Source of the DNA: an uncultured Bacteriovorax sp.
Lineage (GTDB): Bacteria; Bdellovibrionota; Bacteriovoracia; Bacteriovoracales; Bacteriovoracaceae
Assembly (NCBI GenBank): GCA_946481315.1
Contig: CAMLMH010000008.1
Coordinates: 92,269-156,268, forward strand
Direction of reading: 5' to 3'
Length of the DNA: 64,000 nt
The notes under the pieces: generated by a model
What the model was told of the DNA's origin: nothing
Databases searched by the model: none
The model's input: the letters and a program-made list of their open reading frames with translations, nothing else
Position numbers and translations under genes: made by a program
In this document: piece by piece, positions 17,427-26,479 of the stretch
Layout: the number at the start of each line of letters is the position of its first letter
How positions within the stretch are numbered: the first letter of the stretch is position 1

Positions 17427-18755
17427 ATGAAGACAATGACAACAAAAGCAACCAGTGCCACACTCTTGCTCGCCCTTTCGACGGCTTCCTCGTTTGCTTC
17501 GGTCAAAACCGATGCGGATTTTGAGGCCCAGCTCACAAAACATAAAGTGACACCGAAATCAGAGCAGGCCTATTGCTACACAGATGAAAAAGGAAATATC
17601 GAAGGCAAAAATTTAGACCTGACAGTCCGTCTGGCATCAGTTACTAAACTGCTCACTTCTCTTTGGGCAATCGAAGAGTTAGGTATTGATTACCGCCACG
17701 ATACAAAACTTTATATTAAGGGCAATCACCTGCACATTGCCGGAAGTTTTGATCCGTTCATGAGTAATGAAAAAATGCTTTTTCTTGTCTCTCAGCTCAA
17801 CATGCTTGGCTTCAACTCTTTTGAAAAAATCACATACGATAAAAACCTGCTGATTTTCCCGCAAGCTCAGCAACATACTGATGTTTATCCCCTGATCACG
17901 AGAGAAACCAACGCTAAGAATTTGAGAACTTATTTTAATACTTCTACCTGGTCAGCTCCATTTAAGGCCGAATACCAACGGCTGGCAAAAATGGCGAAGG
18001 CAGGACGTTTTCTTCCGGAAGTTTCAATGAAAGTTGATTCTGTCAGCTACGTCGATACGATTCCGTTTAATAAAGATGATGATTCTGTTCGCATGCTGAC
18101 TCTGACTTCACCAGAGCTGTTTAAATACCTGAAAGAAACAAACGTGAAATCCAACAACTATTCTTCCCACACACTTTTCCGTCACCTCGGTGGCGAAGCG
18201 AAGTTTCAGGAGTGGATTGCTAACCGATATGGTTTAACATCAGAAAAAATCAAACTCTGGAACGGCAGTGGTTTACCAACTACGATGGCCGGAGTTCGAA
18301 AGGACAACTACGCTTCATGCACAATCATGCTGGAACTGATTCAGGAATTAAAACTATCTGCTGAAAGACAAGGCAGAGAGATTGAAGACGTTGTGGCCGT
18401 TCCGGGATCTGACCAGGGAACATTCAGAAACCGACTGAACTCGGCCGATTACAAAAATACATTCGTTGCAAAGACCGGAACCCTGATGCATACATCAACA
18501 CTGGCCGGAGCTATGAGTACAGTGAAAGGTTTCAGTTTCTTTGGTATCTTCAACATGACAACGGCCCTGCAAGCAGCTAAGGACGTGCAAAACTATATGG
18601 TCGGATCGATCATGATAGAAATGGGCGGACCAAAAGTTTTCAACTACACAGTTGAAGGGTTTCATTCTTACCATAAAGACGAAAATGTTAAGCGTTTAGA
18701 AGATTTACTGGAAGAAGAATCTGATTTCTCACCAATCGAAGGACAACTTTTTTAA
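17427..18755 (+). CDS. dacB: D-alanyl-D-alanine carboxypeptidase/endopeptidase (PBP4, S13)
   Basis: 442 residues with signal peptide (about 1-24). All three penicillin-binding motifs are present: SVTK in the SxxK position (residues about 72-75), SNN in KSNNYSSHTLF, and KTG in FVAKTGTLMHTSTLAG. PBP4-type enzymes trim or cut peptidoglycan cross-links in the periplasm; in Bdellovibrio, DacB homologues round up the prey wall during invasion. The gene seems monocistronic. TTGTAA-17-TATACC about 45 bases upstream is a possible promoter, and GGGGAT precedes the ATG. Confidence 0.9.
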   Translation: MKTMTTKATSATLLLALSTASSFASVKTDADFEAQLTKHKVTPKSEQAYCYTDEKGNIEGKNLDLTVRLASVTKLLTSLWAIEELGIDYRHDTKLYIKGNHLHIAGSFDPFMSNEKMLFLVSQLNMLGFNSFEKITYDKNLLIFPQAQQHTDVYPLITRETNAKNLRTYFNTSTWSAPFKAEYQRLAKMAKAGRFLPEVSMKVDSVSYVDTIPFNKDDDSVRMLTLTSPELFKYLKETNVKSNNYSSHTLFRHLGGEAKFQEWIANRYGLTSEKIKLWNGSGLPTTMAGVRKDNYASCTIMLELIQELKLSAERQGREIEDVVAVPGSDQGTFRNRLNSADYKNTFVAKTGTLMHTSTLAGAMSTVKGFSFFGIFNMTTALQAAKDVQNYMVGSIMIEMGGPKVFNYTVEGFHSYHKDENVKRLEDLLEEESDFSPIEGQLF

Positions 18756-18770
18756 TTCATAGACTATAGA

Positions 18771-18788
18771 GGGCGGCTTAAGCCGCCT
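18771..18788. terminator. Terminator shared by dacB and dedA
   Basis: GGCGGC-TTAA-GCCGCC (18772-18787) followed by TTT. The hairpin includes the stop codon of the converging dedA gene (18778-18780). Confidence 0.75.
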
Positions 18789-19419
18789 TTCTTCTTTCTC
18801 TGATGATTTCAATGACTGCCGGTAAAACCGATAGAACAATAATCGCCAGAATAACCAGTTTGAAATTTTTCTCAACAAAAGGCAATCCGCCGAAAAAATA
18901 CCCCAGAGTAATGAAAGAATAGATCCACAGAATTCCGCCCAGAACATTGTAGGTCATGAACTTGCTGTAAGACATATTGCCGATACCAGCGACAAAAGGA
19001 GCAAAGGTTCTGACGATCGGAATGAAGCGGGCGATAATAATCGTTTTGCCACCGTACTTATCGTAAAAAGATTGTGCTTTTCGGAGATGGGCCTTATTCA
19101 GATATATAGAATCTTCTCGGTCAAAAACTTTAGGTCCGATGTATTTTCCGAGGTGATAATTCAATGAATCGCCAATGATGGCTGCACCTAGCAGGGAAAG
19201 ACTGATTGTCCAGTAATCGAAAGACCCTTTGGCGGTGAATGCGCCAATAGCAAAAAGCAAAGAATCACCCGGTAAAAACGGCATAATAACCACGCCGGTT
19301 TCCAGAAAAATAATCATAAAAAGGATGAGTGTCGTCCAGCCTTGATACTCAATGATCATTTGAGCAAGGTGAACATCAATATGCAGAATGAAATCAATCA
19401 AATAACGGATGGTATCCAT
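18778..19419 (-). CDS. DedA-family membrane protein
   Basis: 213 residues, a DedA/SNARE-associated (VTT) family membrane protein. It shows the family motifs ETGVVIMPFLPGDSLLFAIG (E and the F/LPGD motif), IGDSLNYHLGKYIG and the G-x3-hydrophobic-ARFIPIVRTFAPFVAGIG block. DedA proteins flip undecaprenyl phosphate or other lipids and depend on proton motive force. GGGGAAG lies before the ATG. It probably shares a transcript with the metalloprotease gene upstream. Confidence 0.92.
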   Translation of the reverse strand: MDTIRYLIDFILHIDVHLAQMIIEYQGWTTLILFMIIFLETGVVIMPFLPGDSLLFAIGAFTAKGSFDYWTISLSLLGAAIIGDSLNYHLGKYIGPKVFDREDSIYLNKAHLRKAQSFYDKYGGKTIIIARFIPIVRTFAPFVAGIGNMSYSKFMTYNVLGGILWIYSFITLGYFFGGLPFVEKNFKLVILAIIVLSVLPAVIEIIRERRKAA

Positions 19420-19440
19420 GCGTGCTGCTTCCCCATTTAA

Positions 19441-20313
19441 TTATGGTTTGAACCAACAGCGAGGTCTTGTTCCTGGTTTAGTGTCGTCATTGCAGTGGCC
19501 GGTTTTCTGGTCTTCATCGCTCGTTAGTACTCCCGAAGGAATAGTGCAAAGAGCGCCCCGATAGACAGTATCCAGACGGCATTGAGGACGCGGATAATCG
19601 TTCGTGTTGGTACCCTTCACCATTCTGGTATCAGGTGTTTCAATGCTAATCTTTACTTTAGCACCTGGCAATTCATTTAGAAAATGTCCAAATGAAATAC
19701 TAGCGAGCATTGTTCGCACGCAAACTTTGAAATCCCGAAAGGGCTTATGAACATCCGAACAATCTTTTATGATTTTATCCGGAATATTCTCATCAATGGA
19801 AATTTCTTCGTGTGCTAATTCTTCATAGTAACGCTTGAGACATTTTGAAGTTGCCCAGTAATCGGCCTGACCTTCAGAGGACGGCCAGCCGTTATATAAA
19901 AAAGTGCGGGGTGCTCCACCTAAGTGATGACCAAGCTCATGACAGATAATAAGTGCGAGGGAATCTTTGGTCATACCACTGGCACGGGCAATTCCACCCG
20001 GGACATAGACATTCCACGATTCCACTTCGCGAGTTGCATAAGCATTGACTGTTTCGTCGGCCCAGTCAGTTTTAATAATCAGTTCAACATTTCCTTTTAC
20101 TTTGATTAAAGGAGCGAAAAGACGGTGCAGAACGCGGGCGACGTGCAAAAATTCTGCTTCCGTCACGGCCTGTGGACTGGTCTTATTACTGATTCGTGCT
20201 GCCCTTACCGGATTTTTGAAATCATTTTCGGGAATAGCAAAAGGGGTCGTCTCCGCGAGCGACAATTGAGAGAGAAAGAATGTAAATAAGACCGTGGGCC
20301 AAATTTTTTTCAT
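19441..20313 (-). CDS. Secreted zinc metalloprotease (HExxH)
   Basis: 290 residues with a signal peptide ending near SLAE. The zinc motif is ICHELGHHLGG (about residues 142-152), and a downstream acidic ligand candidate is SSEGQADYWATSKC. This gluzincin-like layout resembles M48 peptidases without membrane helices. Seven cysteines in the mature part suggest disulfides and an exported location. The target is unknown; a periplasmic or prey-directed protease would fit. I use the ATG at 20313. A promoter (ATGACG-17-TAGACT) ends 7 bases before it, and there is no Shine-Dalgarno. Confidence 0.78.
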   Translation of the reverse strand: MKKIWPTVLFTFFLSQLSLAETTPFAIPENDFKNPVRAARISNKTSPQAVTEAEFLHVARVLHRLFAPLIKVKGNVELIIKTDWADETVNAYATREVESWNVYVPGGIARASGMTKDSLALIICHELGHHLGGAPRTFLYNGWPSSEGQADYWATSKCLKRYYEELAHEEISIDENIPDKIIKDCSDVHKPFRDFKVCVRTMLASISFGHFLNELPGAKVKISIETPDTRMVKGTNTNDYPRPQCRLDTVYRGALCTIPSGVLTSDEDQKTGHCNDDTKPGTRPRCWFKP

Positions 20314-20320
20314 GGAGCGC

Positions 20321-20349
20321 AGTCTATGAAAAAAGGCATAGAACGTCAT
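20321..20349 (-). promoter_or_regulatory. Promoter of the metalloprotease-dedA transcript
   Basis: On the minus strand, ATGACG (20344-20349), a 17-base spacer and TAGACT (20321-20326), then 7 bases to the ATG at 20313. Placed for a leaderless mRNA. Confidence 0.5.
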
Positions 20350-20398
20350 TAAAAATCGCCGGCTTTTTGCGACGTTAACCGCTTGATTTAAAAAAGAA

Positions 20399-20427
20399 TT
20401 TACAAATACCCCGGGAGTCGCTAAAAG
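20399..20427 (+). promoter_or_regulatory. Promoter of the 20434 gene
   Basis: TTTACA (20399-20404), a 17-base spacer and TAAAAG (20422-20427), then 6 bases to the ATG at 20434. No Shine-Dalgarno is present. Confidence 0.55.
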
Positions 20428-20433
20428 CTTTCT

Positions 20434-20772
20434 ATGAGGAAAAAAACACTTTTTTTGTTTTGGCTAGGCTCTTCACTTTGGTCTGCCCGGATCTTCGCCC
20501 ATTGTCCGGCCAGCTATCATGCGGAATCGGCCTGTTTTATGCTGGAACAAAATACCATTTATATTTATGACAAAAGTGTTGAACACAACGGGCCTTATAA
20601 AGATTTAAAAAGTGCAATGATCTTTTCCGACTCAGGAAAACAAAAACTCAGTGTGAAGCGCGTGGCCCGCGGAATCTTTAAACTAGAAAGCAAGCTTCCA
20701 CTAAGTTCCGTCACCATCTCTCTGGGGGCCGGTCATAAGGTCACAGATGTTACTGTGAAAGCAGAAAAATAA
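20434..20772 (+). CDS. Small secreted protein of unknown function
   Basis: 112 residues. A signal peptide (about 1-22, ending ARIFA) precedes HCPASYHAESACFMLEQNT, a His/Cys-rich start that could bind metal. A short beta domain follows (TIYIYDKSVEHNGPYKDLKSAMIFSDSG; LPLSSVTISLGAGHKVTDVTV). The size and layout resemble FixH/YtkA-like periplasmic domains, but the match is weak. The gene is followed after one base by glsA, so the two are co-transcribed. Confidence 0.7.
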   Translation: MRKKTLFLFWLGSSLWSARIFAHCPASYHAESACFMLEQNTIYIYDKSVEHNGPYKDLKSAMIFSDSGKQKLSVKRVARGIFKLESKLPLSSVTISLGAGHKVTDVTVKAEK

Positions 20773-20773
20773 A

Positions 20774-21697
20774 ATGGAAAATCTCTCGAACTATCTGGAA
20801 GAACTGATAAAAAAATATAGTGCTCTTCATGATGGGCACCTGGCCGATTATATTCCGGAACTCGCTAAAGTTAATCCGAATCTCTTTGCTCTTGCTGTTG
20901 TCACGACCGAAGGTAAAATTTATAAGGCCGGCGATGCCGAAGTGCTATTTTCACTGCAGTCAACATCCAAACCGTTTCTTTATGCTATGGCGGAACAAGT
21001 TCTATCCCGGGATTTTTTGCTTAGTAAGGTGGGGGTTGAACCCACCGGTGAAGCTTTCAACTCTATTGTTGAATTAGAAAAACACACTCATCGTCCCTAC
21101 AACCCAATGATTAATTCTGGTGCGATCGCTGTGTCGAGTTTTATAAAAGACACTAAAGAAAAAAAACGTCTTGAGCGTGTTCAGGATCTTTTTTCTGATC
21201 TGGCGGGAAGAAGAGTCGACTTTGATCAGCAAATTTTTCAGTCGGAAAAACAAACCGCTCATCGCAACCGCTCAATTGCTCACCTGCTTCGTCATTTCGA
21301 CATAATTGATAACGATATTGAAGCCTCGCTGGATCTTTATTTTCAGCAATGCTCAATCATGGTCAACACTGTCGATCTCGCCATGATGGGAGCCACTCTT
21401 GCGTCGGGCGGCCTGCAGCCATTAACTCAAAAAAGAATATTGAAAGAAGACATTATTCCCGACGTGCTTAGTTTAATGTTTACCTGTGGGATGTATGATA
21501 CCGCTGGTGAATGGGCCTATAGTGTCGGCTTACCTGCAAAAAGCGGAGTGAGCGGTGCACTCTTTTGTGTGGTCCCGGGAAAATTATGTCTTGCTGCATA
21601 CTCCCCGCTCATTAATCACCATGGTCATTCTCTCCGGAGCGTGAGTGCCGTGAAAGACTTCGTAAAACGTTTTAAGCTCAATATGTTCCTGCCGTGA
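20774..21697 (+). CDS. glsA: Glutaminase A
   Basis: 307 residues; hydrolyses glutamine to glutamate and ammonia. It is a serine-dependent glutaminase of the beta-lactamase-like fold: the catalytic SxxK is in SLQSTSKPFLYAM, and other family blocks are VGVEPTGEAFNSIVELE, RPYNPMINSGAIAVSS, MGATLASGGLQPLT and GLPAKSGVSGALFCVVPGK. The ATG follows the previous stop by one base, implying coupling. In an amino-acid-fed organism it would feed the 2-oxoglutarate route seen at the left of the window. Confidence 0.95.
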   Translation: MENLSNYLEELIKKYSALHDGHLADYIPELAKVNPNLFALAVVTTEGKIYKAGDAEVLFSLQSTSKPFLYAMAEQVLSRDFLLSKVGVEPTGEAFNSIVELEKHTHRPYNPMINSGAIAVSSFIKDTKEKKRLERVQDLFSDLAGRRVDFDQQIFQSEKQTAHRNRSIAHLLRHFDIIDNDIEASLDLYFQQCSIMVNTVDLAMMGATLASGGLQPLTQKRILKEDIIPDVLSLMFTCGMYDTAGEWAYSVGLPAKSGVSGALFCVVPGKLCLAAYSPLINHHGHSLRSVSAVKDFVKRFKLNMFLP

Positions 21698-21717
21698 ACA
21701 GTTGAGGAAAAACTTTC

Positions 21718-22833
21718 ATGTTAAACCGAATTCCTGTAGAGCGTCTGCAGATTTTTATCCAGATTGAACCCTTCGTTGCTCTGGCCCTGGCCACTTTGGG
21801 CGGCTGGTTTTTCTATACAACTTTTTTAAAACGCATCAGTGTCCGCAGACACATCACTTTAAAGCATCGTTTTGTCAAAAGCACTCTCTATCTAGGCCTT
21901 GCCGCTGCTATGGCCGGACTCCACTGGGCAGTCGTCTACGCCGGAACCAATGATTATCATCTCACCCGCTTTATCAATTTTATGGCCCTGATCGCCTTTA
22001 TCATCCTGGTCACAGTGGCCATCCGGCTTGCTCAGATTTTTGTCTATCTCTATCTCTTCTTTTCCAATCTGCGCACAGGTGTTCCGCGACTGGTGGCCAA
22101 CTTGTTCACCCTGCTTTTTTCATCGGTACTGATTGCCTGGCTGGCGGCAGAAGTTTTTAATATTCACATTGCAACCGTTCTCACCACCTCTGCTATTTTC
22201 ACTATTGTCCTGGGTCTGGCCCTTCAGGACACTCTGGGAAATTTATTTTCCGGTGTGGCAATGCAGATTGAGCGTCCTTTTCAGATTGATGACTGGGTGG
22301 AGATTCAATCCGGTGGAGAAACCTGGACAGGTCAGGTTTATGAAGTCACCTGGAGGGCAACTTCTTTAATCGGTTTTACCGATCAGCTGATTGTCATTCC
22401 CAACAAAACACTGGCGCAGAGTCAGATCACTATTTTTTCTCATCATCACAAGTCCCCTATGCTGACACATAAATTCCGATTGCGGTTTGAGACAAATATC
22501 GATGAGGTGAAAGAAGTCATGCTCAATGCTGTACGTGCCGTCGATGAAGTCCTGCACGAGCCATCACCCAAAGTACTGGTTACTGATGTGACAGAGTCTT
22601 ATATCTTCATCCAGGTCTTCTTTTCCCTGCGGGACTATGGCAAAAAAATGGAAGCCACTGACCATGTGATAAACAACGTCCTGGACTCCTTCCGGGAGAG
22701 AAAAATCAAAACTGGAACCAACGTTATCCGGGCAGCCGACTGGCATGAGCACCACTACACAGCTGATATTATGGCCGTTGACAGGGAATCAGCTCCAAAA
22801 TCTCCATCCCCTAATCCCCAACAGATGTCTTAA
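21718..22833 (+). CDS. Mechanosensitive ion channel, MscS family
   Basis: 371 residues. Four or so N-terminal membrane helices lead into the pore-lining TM3 and the beta domain. The family signature is IVLGLALQDTLGNLFSGVAMQIERPFQIDDWVEI, then RATSLIGFTDQLIVIPNKTLAQSQI. The C-terminal alpha/beta vestibule is complete. It releases solutes on hypo-osmotic shock. AGGAAAAACTTTC precedes the ATG, 20 bases after glsA, so it is likely in the same operon. Confidence 0.92.
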   Translation: MLNRIPVERLQIFIQIEPFVALALATLGGWFFYTTFLKRISVRRHITLKHRFVKSTLYLGLAAAMAGLHWAVVYAGTNDYHLTRFINFMALIAFIILVTVAIRLAQIFVYLYLFFSNLRTGVPRLVANLFTLLFSSVLIAWLAAEVFNIHIATVLTTSAIFTIVLGLALQDTLGNLFSGVAMQIERPFQIDDWVEIQSGGETWTGQVYEVTWRATSLIGFTDQLIVIPNKTLAQSQITIFSHHHKSPMLTHKFRLRFETNIDEVKEVMLNAVRAVDEVLHEPSPKVLVTDVTESYIFIQVFFSLRDYGKKMEATDHVINNVLDSFRERKIKTGTNVIRAADWHEHHYTADIMAVDRESAPKSPSPNPQQMS

Positions 22834-22854
22834 GAGTGCGTTTAGGCAGCTTCG

Positions 22855-22883
22855 TTGACTCAAATTCGGATCACGGTTAAAAT
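22855..22883 (+). promoter_or_regulatory. Strong promoter of the 22890 gene
   Basis: TTGACT (22855-22860), a 17-base spacer and TAAAAT (22878-22883), then 6 bases (22884-22889) to the ATG at 22890. Near-consensus, with no Shine-Dalgarno; a leaderless mRNA is the natural reading. Confidence 0.7.
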
Positions 22884-22889
22884 AGATAC

Positions 22890-24335
22890 ATGTCCATAAT
22901 AGTCGTCGATCAGGGTGCGGAGCTTTATTGGTTTGTAAGCAATGCTTTACTCCAAGACGACATTCCTATGAAGCATGTCAAAACCATCCCTTTGTCTGAA
23001 GAACTTATCTTACGTGAACTGCCTCAACTGGTTATTCTAAACGGTGATGATAAATCTCTACATCCGGATGCGTTTATCGCTAAAATGCGCAACCACGTTT
23101 TTGCCCGTCAGACGATGTTCATTGTCATTACTTCCGACACCACACCTGAATATAAAAAAGCACTGATCATCGCCGGTGCCTCCCAAATTCTCTATCGCGG
23201 TCATCAGCAGAATCCATCACCTAAATTTTTTCGAAGTATGGTGAAATGGTTTCTCGATTTTAAAAATCCGGATCCCCAGCTGCTCGATTATAAGACTGTC
23301 GATTTTCCGGAAAGTGCAGAATTTACCACCTTTGGACGCATGGGCTGGCTGACCGGAAAAAAATGTCTGCTGGAAGTGAACCTGGACCTAAGTCCGGGAC
23401 AGACAGTTGACTTCCATTCTCCGCTGTTTGAAGAACTGGCCATCAAAGGCGTGAAGGTTACTGTCTCTGAAAAAAATCATGTCGGCCGCTATTATCAGTA
23501 TGCCAACAGCTATGAGTGCACACTCACTTTTGCCGATCAGTTTAAAGATCCCAAAAAGCTGGATGCCTGGCTCGCTAACAATCAGGACATCTCTAAACCT
23601 AAGACCGTCAAGCTCCTCTACTTTGAGCCGGATGCAGACGAAAGAGAAAACATCAAAAAGATGCTTAAGTCCGAAAGACAATATTGTGCTCGCGGATTTT
23701 CTCATATCGACAATCTCACTGAGGACCTGAACTTTCAGCTGCCCCAAATGGTGCTCATCAACCGCAAACTCATTTCCAAAAGCAAAGCCAAGTTTGAGGC
23801 GATGAAACAGTTCTTAAAAAAACATACCTGCTACGTCATCACCTACGATCTGGAAAACATTACCAATATCGACGAATACAAAAAGCAGTACGATTTTGCG
23901 CTCCATTCAAGCATGCACATCGACGGCAAAATGCTCGACTCCATGGTGGCGAAACTAGAAGCCAAACTCAATCCGGTAACAGAAGAAAAACAACCGGCCA
24001 AGGTCATTTTCAATAAACATTCGGCCTACAGCAAGATTTCCATTTGCGCGGAAGCAGAGATCAAAAAAATTGGACTCTCCGGACTGATCGTTGAATTGCC
24101 GGTGAAAATGAGTCCTTATTGTGCGTATGAATTAGCTTCTGCTGGTTTTTCCTATATCAACCTGCATCGGGTGCAATACCTGCGCAACTTCCTGACTAAA
24201 CAATCTGCAAGGGGCTATAGTCATCAGGGTATATTTATCGGTCAAACCTATGCCGACAATCAGATCATCAAAGACGTGACTGCTAAAATTGAAGAACTGG
24301 GCCATGAAAAATGGCGCCATCCCGATGCGGAATAA
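22890..24335 (+). CDS. Two-receiver-like regulatory protein with PilZ-like middle (degenerate)
   Basis: 481 residues with no membrane segment. The N-terminal 120 residues fold like a receiver domain (SIIVVDQGAELYWFVSNALL; PQLVILNGDD in the Asp position; TMFIVITSD), but the usual acidic pair is missing. The middle (residues about 145-225: GWLTGKKCLLEVNLDLSPGQTVDFHSPLFEE) has a PilZ-like beta pattern. A second receiver-like unit follows (KLLYFEPDADERENIKKML; PQMVLINRKL where Asp is replaced by Asn). The C-terminal region (about 355-480) is unassigned. It could be a phosphorylation-independent scaffold or second-messenger reader. It ends one base before the converging VF530 gene. Confidence 0.55.
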   Translation: MSIIVVDQGAELYWFVSNALLQDDIPMKHVKTIPLSEELILRELPQLVILNGDDKSLHPDAFIAKMRNHVFARQTMFIVITSDTTPEYKKALIIAGASQILYRGHQQNPSPKFFRSMVKWFLDFKNPDPQLLDYKTVDFPESAEFTTFGRMGWLTGKKCLLEVNLDLSPGQTVDFHSPLFEELAIKGVKVTVSEKNHVGRYYQYANSYECTLTFADQFKDPKKLDAWLANNQDISKPKTVKLLYFEPDADERENIKKMLKSERQYCARGFSHIDNLTEDLNFQLPQMVLINRKLISKSKAKFEAMKQFLKKHTCYVITYDLENITNIDEYKKQYDFALHSSMHIDGKMLDSMVAKLEAKLNPVTEEKQPAKVIFNKHSAYSKISICAEAEIKKIGLSGLIVELPVKMSPYCAYELASAGFSYINLHRVQYLRNFLTKQSARGYSHQGIFIGQTYADNQIIKDVTAKIEELGHEKWRHPDAE

Positions 24336-24554
24336 CTACTGATCAAAAATGGTATTGATATAAAGCTGTTCGACTTTCGTCCGCGCCCAGGGAGTCTTGC
24401 GCAGAAACGTCAGACTGGACTTTATACTTGGATCTTTTTTAAAACAATTGATATCGATGAGCTCGGCCAGACCGGAAAAACCATAATGAGCAACGAGCTC
24501 ATTTAAAATCATTTCCAGTGTTTTTCCGTGAAGCGGATTATTGTTATTTGCCAT
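24336..24554 (-). CDS. VF530-like DNA-binding protein (DUF2132)
   Basis: 72 residues, nearly all the conserved domain: [32 protein letters not shown], and [22 protein letters not shown]530 is a small helical fold reported to resemble DNA-binding domains; its role is unknown. I use the ATG at 24554, which opens directly on the domain. It overlaps the end of the tetR gene by 11 bases, so it is translated with it. Confidence 0.9.
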   Translation of the reverse strand: MANNNNPLHGKTLEMILNELVAHYGFSGLAELIDINCFKKDPSIKSSLTFLRKTPWARTKVEQLYINTIFDQ

Positions 24555-25146
24555 GTATGGTTTCCAGCATTGTATCAAGCATCTTTTTAAGTGAATCACT
24601 ATCTCCGCGCAGTCGCGCTACTTGAACTCCACCCTGTAACGTCGCCATGATCCAGTCGGCGACGACATCACTTTGCAGGGATTTTTTAATCGTCCCTTCC
24701 TTTTTCCCCTGATCAATGGTTTTTATCAGCCACTGTCTTTGCAGCTGATGAAAGTCACGGCTCTTCTTTTTTATTTTTGCCGTCACCGTATGATAATCGG
24801 AACTAAAAACACCCAGCGGACAAATCATATTATTTTTTTCGGTGAGCTTCATAAATCCTTTCACCATTTTTTCCAATTTTTCCTTCGCACTCAAAGTTGA
24901 TACGCGCTCCACCCAGGCCTTATAGCCATCCTCATAATCTTTAATGAGGGCAAGCCCCATCTCCTCTTTGGAAGCAAAATAATAATGTAATGACGCTTTC
25001 TTAATCCCTAAGGCGTCAGCGATGGTCTGAAAACTAAATCCATTGAAGCCCAATGTCTGCAAATACGTTTTCGCCAGGGCCAAGGCCTCGGTTTTAGTAT
25101 CCGTCTTTTCAAGCTTAGGAGCAGCACTCTTGCTTTTAGTTCTCAT
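24544..25146 (-). CDS. TetR-family transcriptional repressor
   Basis: 200 residues. An N-terminal helix-turn-helix ([32 protein letters not shown]) is preceded by a basic tail. The C-terminal ligand domain contains [10 protein letters not shown] and a [18 protein letters not shown] helix, like the TetR_C_6/LmrA-YxaF-type regulators. It faces the thiolase gene across a short gap holding a perfect palindrome inside its own promoter, so it very probably represses itself and the thiolase-hydrolase operon, with an acyl-CoA or aldehyde as likely inducer (inference). ATG at 25146, no Shine-Dalgarno. Confidence 0.92.
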   Translation of the reverse strand: MRTKSKSAAPKLEKTDTKTEALALAKTYLQTLGFNGFSFQTIADALGIKKASLHYYFASKEEMGLALIKDYEDGYKAWVERVSTLSAKEKLEKMVKGFMKLTEKNNMICPLGVFSSDYHTVTAKIKKKSRDFHQLQRQWLIKTIDQGKKEGTIKKSLQSDVVADWIMATLQGGVQVARLRGDSDSLKKMLDTMLETIHGK

Positions 25147-25153
25147 GAGGTGT

Positions 25154-25182
25154 ATTCTACCTACCGATAGGTAGATTGTCAA
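25154..25182 (-). promoter_or_regulatory. Consensus promoter of the tetR gene
   Basis: On the minus strand, TTGACA (25177-25182), a 17-base spacer and TAGAAT (25154-25159), then 7 bases to the ATG at 25146. It is a perfect -35 with a 5/6 -10. The transcript would be leaderless. Confidence 0.75.
25156..25175. promoter_or_regulatory. TetR operator
   Basis: TCTACCTA-CCGA-TAGGTAGA, a perfect 8-bp inverted repeat. It occupies the spacer and -10 of the tetR promoter and lies about 23 bases before the thiolase ATG, so one dimer could block both directions. Confidence 0.85.
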
Positions 25183-25197
25183 TCAATGAGGTATTTT

Positions 25198-26478
25198 ATG
25201 ACTAAAACCATGCGCCCGGTAGCTATTCTCGGAGGAAGCCGCACTCCTTTTACAAAATCATTCAGCCACTTTGCGAAAACATCCAATAAAGAACTGATGA
25301 CCGCGACACTTAAAGACCTGGTCAATAAAACAAATCTTAAAGGTGTTCAGTTAGGTGACGTCGCTCTGGGGGCCGTCATGAAAAATGCCGAAGACTGGAA
25401 CCTCACCCGCGAATGCGTGCTGGAATCAGGACTGCACCCGCATACTCCGGGTTACGACGTTCAACGTGCTTGCGGAACGGGACTGGAAACCGCAGCGCAA
25501 ATCGCCCTTAAAATTGCTGCCGGACAAATTGATTCCGGAATCGCCGGAGGATGTGACACTAACTCCGACATTGCCGGAGTTCTGCCCCACGAATTTTCCT
25601 GGCTGATGATGGAAGTTCAAAAAGCACCAAGCCTCGTCGCCAAACTAAAACTCTTAACTGAATTCAGACCACAATATTTAAAACCCCAATTCCCTGTCGT
25701 GCAGGAACCTCACACCGGACTTTCCATGGGGGAGCACTGTGAACTGATGGTGAAAGAGTGGCATATCAGCAGACACGAGCAAGACAAACTGGCGTATGAA
25801 TCCCATCTCAACGCTGCCCGCGCCTATGAGAAAGGCTTTTTCGATGACCTGATGTTCACATACAAGGGTCTCAAAAAAGATTCAATCTTAAGACCAGACA
25901 CCACAATCGAAAAACTCGCTAAACTTAAACCGGCGTTTGATAAATCAGATAAAGGAACACTCACTGCCGGAAACTCTACCGCTCTTACTGACGGCGCTTC
26001 CGCCGTTCTTCTCGGCACAGAAGAATTTGCAGCAAAACACAATCTTAAAGTCCTCGCCCATTTCATCGATGCAGAATATTCCGCTGTCGATTTCGTCAAA
26101 GGCGAAGGTCTCCTCATCGCTCCGACATTCGCAGTAGCAAGACTTCTTAAACGCAACAACCTCACTTTGCAGGATTTTGATTTCTACGAAATCCATGAAG
26201 CCTTCGCAGGCCAAGTTCTCTGCACGCTGAAAGCCTGGGAGTCTAAAGACTATTGCGAAAAAATGGGACTCACTGAAGCCTTAGGAACAATTGATCGCGC
26301 CAAACTCAACACGCACGGCGGATCACTGGCGCTTGGTCACCCGTTCGCCGCTACTGGTGGAAGAATCATCGCAAGTCTTGCCAAAATGCTGAATGAAAAA
26401 GGTTCAGGCCGCGGACTCATCTCCATCTGTACCGCTGGAGGAATGGGCGTAGCTGCGATCATAGAGAAACAAAAATAA
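25198..26478 (+). CDS. Acetyl-CoA acyltransferase (thiolase, FadI/FadA-like)
   Basis: 426 residues; a degradative or biosynthetic thiolase acting on 3-ketoacyl-CoA. The nucleophile Cys is in VQRACGTGLETAAQ, the NTHGGSLALGHPFAATG block carries the catalytic His, and the second Cys is in SICTAGGMGVAAI. The length (about 430) is nearer the FadI type than the 390-residue PhaA type. GAGGT precedes the ATG at 25198; an ATG at 25186 is part of that ribosome site. It leads an operon with the alpha/beta hydrolase and is divergent from its likely TetR repressor. No enoyl-CoA hydratase is adjacent. Confidence 0.92.
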   Translation: MTKTMRPVAILGGSRTPFTKSFSHFAKTSNKELMTATLKDLVNKTNLKGVQLGDVALGAVMKNAEDWNLTRECVLESGLHPHTPGYDVQRACGTGLETAAQIALKIAAGQIDSGIAGGCDTNSDIAGVLPHEFSWLMMEVQKAPSLVAKLKLLTEFRPQYLKPQFPVVQEPHTGLSMGEHCELMVKEWHISRHEQDKLAYESHLNAARAYEKGFFDDLMFTYKGLKKDSILRPDTTIEKLAKLKPAFDKSDKGTLTAGNSTALTDGASAVLLGTEEFAAKHNLKVLAHFIDAEYSAVDFVKGEGLLIAPTFAVARLLKRNNLTLQDFDFYEIHEAFAGQVLCTLKAWESKDYCEKMGLTEALGTIDRAKLNTHGGSLALGHPFAATGGRIIASLAKMLNEKGSGRGLISICTAGGMGVAAIIEKQK

Positions 26479-26479
26479 T

